Assembly (NCBI GenBank): GCA_945957305.1
Contig: CAMFLN010000281.1
Coordinates: 1 to 5,547, forward strand
Length of the DNA stretch: 5,547 bases
Source of the DNA: an uncultured Planctomycetaceae bacterium
GTDB lineage: Bacteria > Planctomycetota > Planctomycetia > Pirellulales > JACPPG01
Direction: 5' to 3'
The notes under the pieces are model-generated. The model ran no database searches. It had not been told where the DNA came from and was given only the letters and a program-made list of their open reading frames with translations. Below are positions 4,294 to 5,547 of this stretch, one piece after another; within the stretch, counting starts at the first letter, position 1, and every line of letters begins with the position of its first letter. The translations under genes were made by a program, and so were the position numbers.

Positions 4294-5547
4294 ATGCAAT
4301 TTCGCCACGCCATGAGTGCGGCTGCCGCTTGTTTGTCGCTGCTCTTAGCTCTGCAGTCCTCTCAGGCGGCTAAGCAAGCGACCGTGGGGCAGCATGTGGA
4401 AGAGTTCACGCTGCGCGACTTCCACGGTCAGGAGCACGCTTTGGCTGATTATCGCGATCGTAAAATCGTGGTCTTGGCCTTCCTGGGGACCGAATGTCCC
4501 CTGGTCAAGCTTTACACGCCGCGGCTGGTCGAGTTGGCAAGCGAATATGAATCGCGCGGGGTGCAGTTCCTGGGCGTCGACGCCAACGTGCAAGATACGC
4601 CCACCGAGATCGGCCATTACGTGCGCACTTTTCACATTAAGTTTCCGCTTCTCAAAGACGCCGGCAACGTCGTGGCGGATCGCTTATCGGCCGAGCGTAC
4701 ACCGCAGGTCTTCGTGCTGGACGAAAACCGCATCGTGCGCTATGCCGGGCGGATCGACGACCAGTTTGGCGTCAGTTACCACAAACAAAAGCCCGAGCAT
4801 CGCGAATTGGCTACTGCGCTCGACGAGCTACTGGCGGGCAAACAGGTTTCTCAGCCTCTCTCGGACGCGCCCGGCTGCCTGATCGGCCGCGTGCGCAAGG
4901 TCGAGCCGCATGGCGACGTCACCTACAGCAATCAGGTGGCCAGGATTCTCAATCAGCATTGCGTCGAGTGCCACCGCGAGGGGCAGCTCGCACCATTTCC
5001 GCTGACCAGCTACGAAGAAACGCTGGGCTGGGCCGACATGATTCGCGAAGTGGTCGACCAGGGACGGATGCCGCCGTGGTTTGCCAATCCTGAGTTCGGA
5101 CACTTCAGCAACGATTGCAGCATGTCGCCCGACGACAAGAAATTGCTGAAACAATGGGTCGAAAACGGCTGCCCCGAAGGGGATCGCGGGCAACTGCCCC
5201 CCGCGCGCACGTTCGCCAGCAAGTGGGCGATCGGCGAGCCCGACGCGGTTTTCGAAATGCAAGAAACGTACACCGTGCCGGCCGAGGGAGTGATCGACTA
5301 CCAGTATTTCCAGATCGATCCCGGATTTACCGAGGACAAATGGATCTCGATGGCCGAAGCCCGTCCCGGCAACACTGCAGTTGTGCATCACATCGTGCTG
5401 TTCGCCTTGCCGCCAGGGCTGAAGATTCGCAACCCCGAGGAGGCGCAGGCCCAGGGGGCGATGATTGCCGTCTACGCGCCGGGCATGCCGCCGTGGCGCT
5501 ACCCCGAGGGGACGGCGCTGAAGGTGGCGGCCGGCTCGACCTTTTAC
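4294..5547 (+). CDS. Secreted redoxin / cytochrome c / copper-monooxygenase-like fusion (3' end outside window)
   Basis: The frame is open for 418 codons to the window edge with no stop. Residues 1-25 are a signal peptide with likely cleavage after SQA. Residues about 30-190 are a thioredoxin-fold redoxin (AhpC/TSA-like) with FLGTECPLVKLY at 63-74. C68 is the only cysteine of the active-site loop, so there is no CxxC. RTPQVFVLD and GRIDDQFGVSY are typical of the planctomycete form. A c-type haem motif, C223-V-E-C226-H227, follows; M259 in GRMPPW is the likely axial ligand, making a small cytochrome domain (about 210-300). After a linker, YQYFQIDPGFTEDKW and PGNTAVVHHIVLF (H365-H366) match the start of a copper type II monooxygenase (PHM-like) domain, where such a His pair binds copper. 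The protein should act outside the cytoplasmic membrane in electron transfer or oxidation of an unknown substrate. It is transcribed divergently from exbB. The three-domain architecture is recognisable; the reaction is not known. Confidence 0.92.
   Translation, partial: MQFRHAMSAAAACLSLLLALQSSQAAKQATVGQHVEEFTLRDFHGQEHALADYRDRKIVVLAFLGTECPLVKLYTPRLVELASEYESRGVQFLGVDANVQDTPTEIGHYVRTFHIKFPLLKDAGNVVADRLSAERTPQVFVLDENRIVRYAGRIDDQFGVSYHKQKPEHRELATALDELLAGKQVSQPLSDAPGCLIGRVRKVEPHGDVTYSNQVARILNQHCVECHREGQLAPFPLTSYEETLGWADMIREVVDQGRMPPWFANPEFGHFSNDCSMSPDDKKLLKQWVENGCPEGDRGQLPPARTFASKWAIGEPDAVFEMQETYTVPAEGVIDYQYFQIDPGFTEDKWISMAEARPGNTAVVHHIVLFALPPGLKIRNPEEAQAQGAMIAVYAPGMPPWRYPEGTALKVAAGSTFY

Noticed and set aside
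4394..4882. 162-codon plus-strand frame within the redoxin gene
   Set aside because: Out-of-frame shadow; the in-phase frame from 4294 has a signal peptide, redoxin and haem motifs and stays open to the window edge.
4828..5391. 187-codon minus-strand frame opposite the cytochrome region
   Set aside because: Shadow of the redoxin/cytochrome coding sequence; no domain signal.

Overview
The window looks like a GC-rich chromosome segment from a planctomycete, probably Pirellulales-like. This rests on family content: a DUF1501 protein, an ExbB/ExbD cluster in which one ExbD carries a zinc ribbon, and a secreted redoxin / planctomycete-type cytochrome c / copper-monooxygenase-like fusion. Shine-Dalgarno signals are weak or degenerate in front of several genes, which also fits. 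The assignment is inference from gene families; there is no rRNA or marker gene here.

Layout. (1) 1-1001, plus strand: the C-terminal part of a DUF1501 protein whose start lies upstream of the window. (2) 1014-1613, plus strand, 12 bp later: a small two-helix membrane protein of unknown function, probably co-transcribed with the DUF1501 gene. (3) 1614-1904: a convergent gap with a GC-rich hairpin directly after the stop, then a large imperfect inverted repeat (arms 1710-1739 and 1807-1840) with a smaller hairpin nested inside. It is flanked by two copies of a 12-bp direct repeat. (4) 3847 down to 1905, minus strand: a three-gene cluster exbB - exbD - zinc-ribbon exbD. All three start codons are preceded by nearly the same GAGC(C)AACGC block. 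(5) 3848-4293: a 446-bp divergent intergenic region with an 8-bp-arm hairpin, a perfect 12-bp palindrome nested inside an 11-bp-arm inverted repeat, and one weak promoter-like match. (6) 4294-5547, plus strand: a secreted multidomain redox protein that runs off the right edge.

How the parts fit. The minus-strand cluster should form an inner-membrane, ion-motive-force-driven ExbB/ExbD motor with two different ExbD subunits. No TonB, TolA or receptor gene is visible, so its target is unknown. The DUF1501 protein and the redoxin/cytochrome fusion are expanded planctomycete families and are probably exported, but nothing in the window ties them functionally to the motor. I found no mobile-element gene, tRNA, rRNA or CRISPR array. 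The most unusual points are the zinc-ribbon-ExbD fusion next to a second ExbD, loss of the usual ExbB transmembrane glutamate, and the layered palindromes in the two non-coding gaps.
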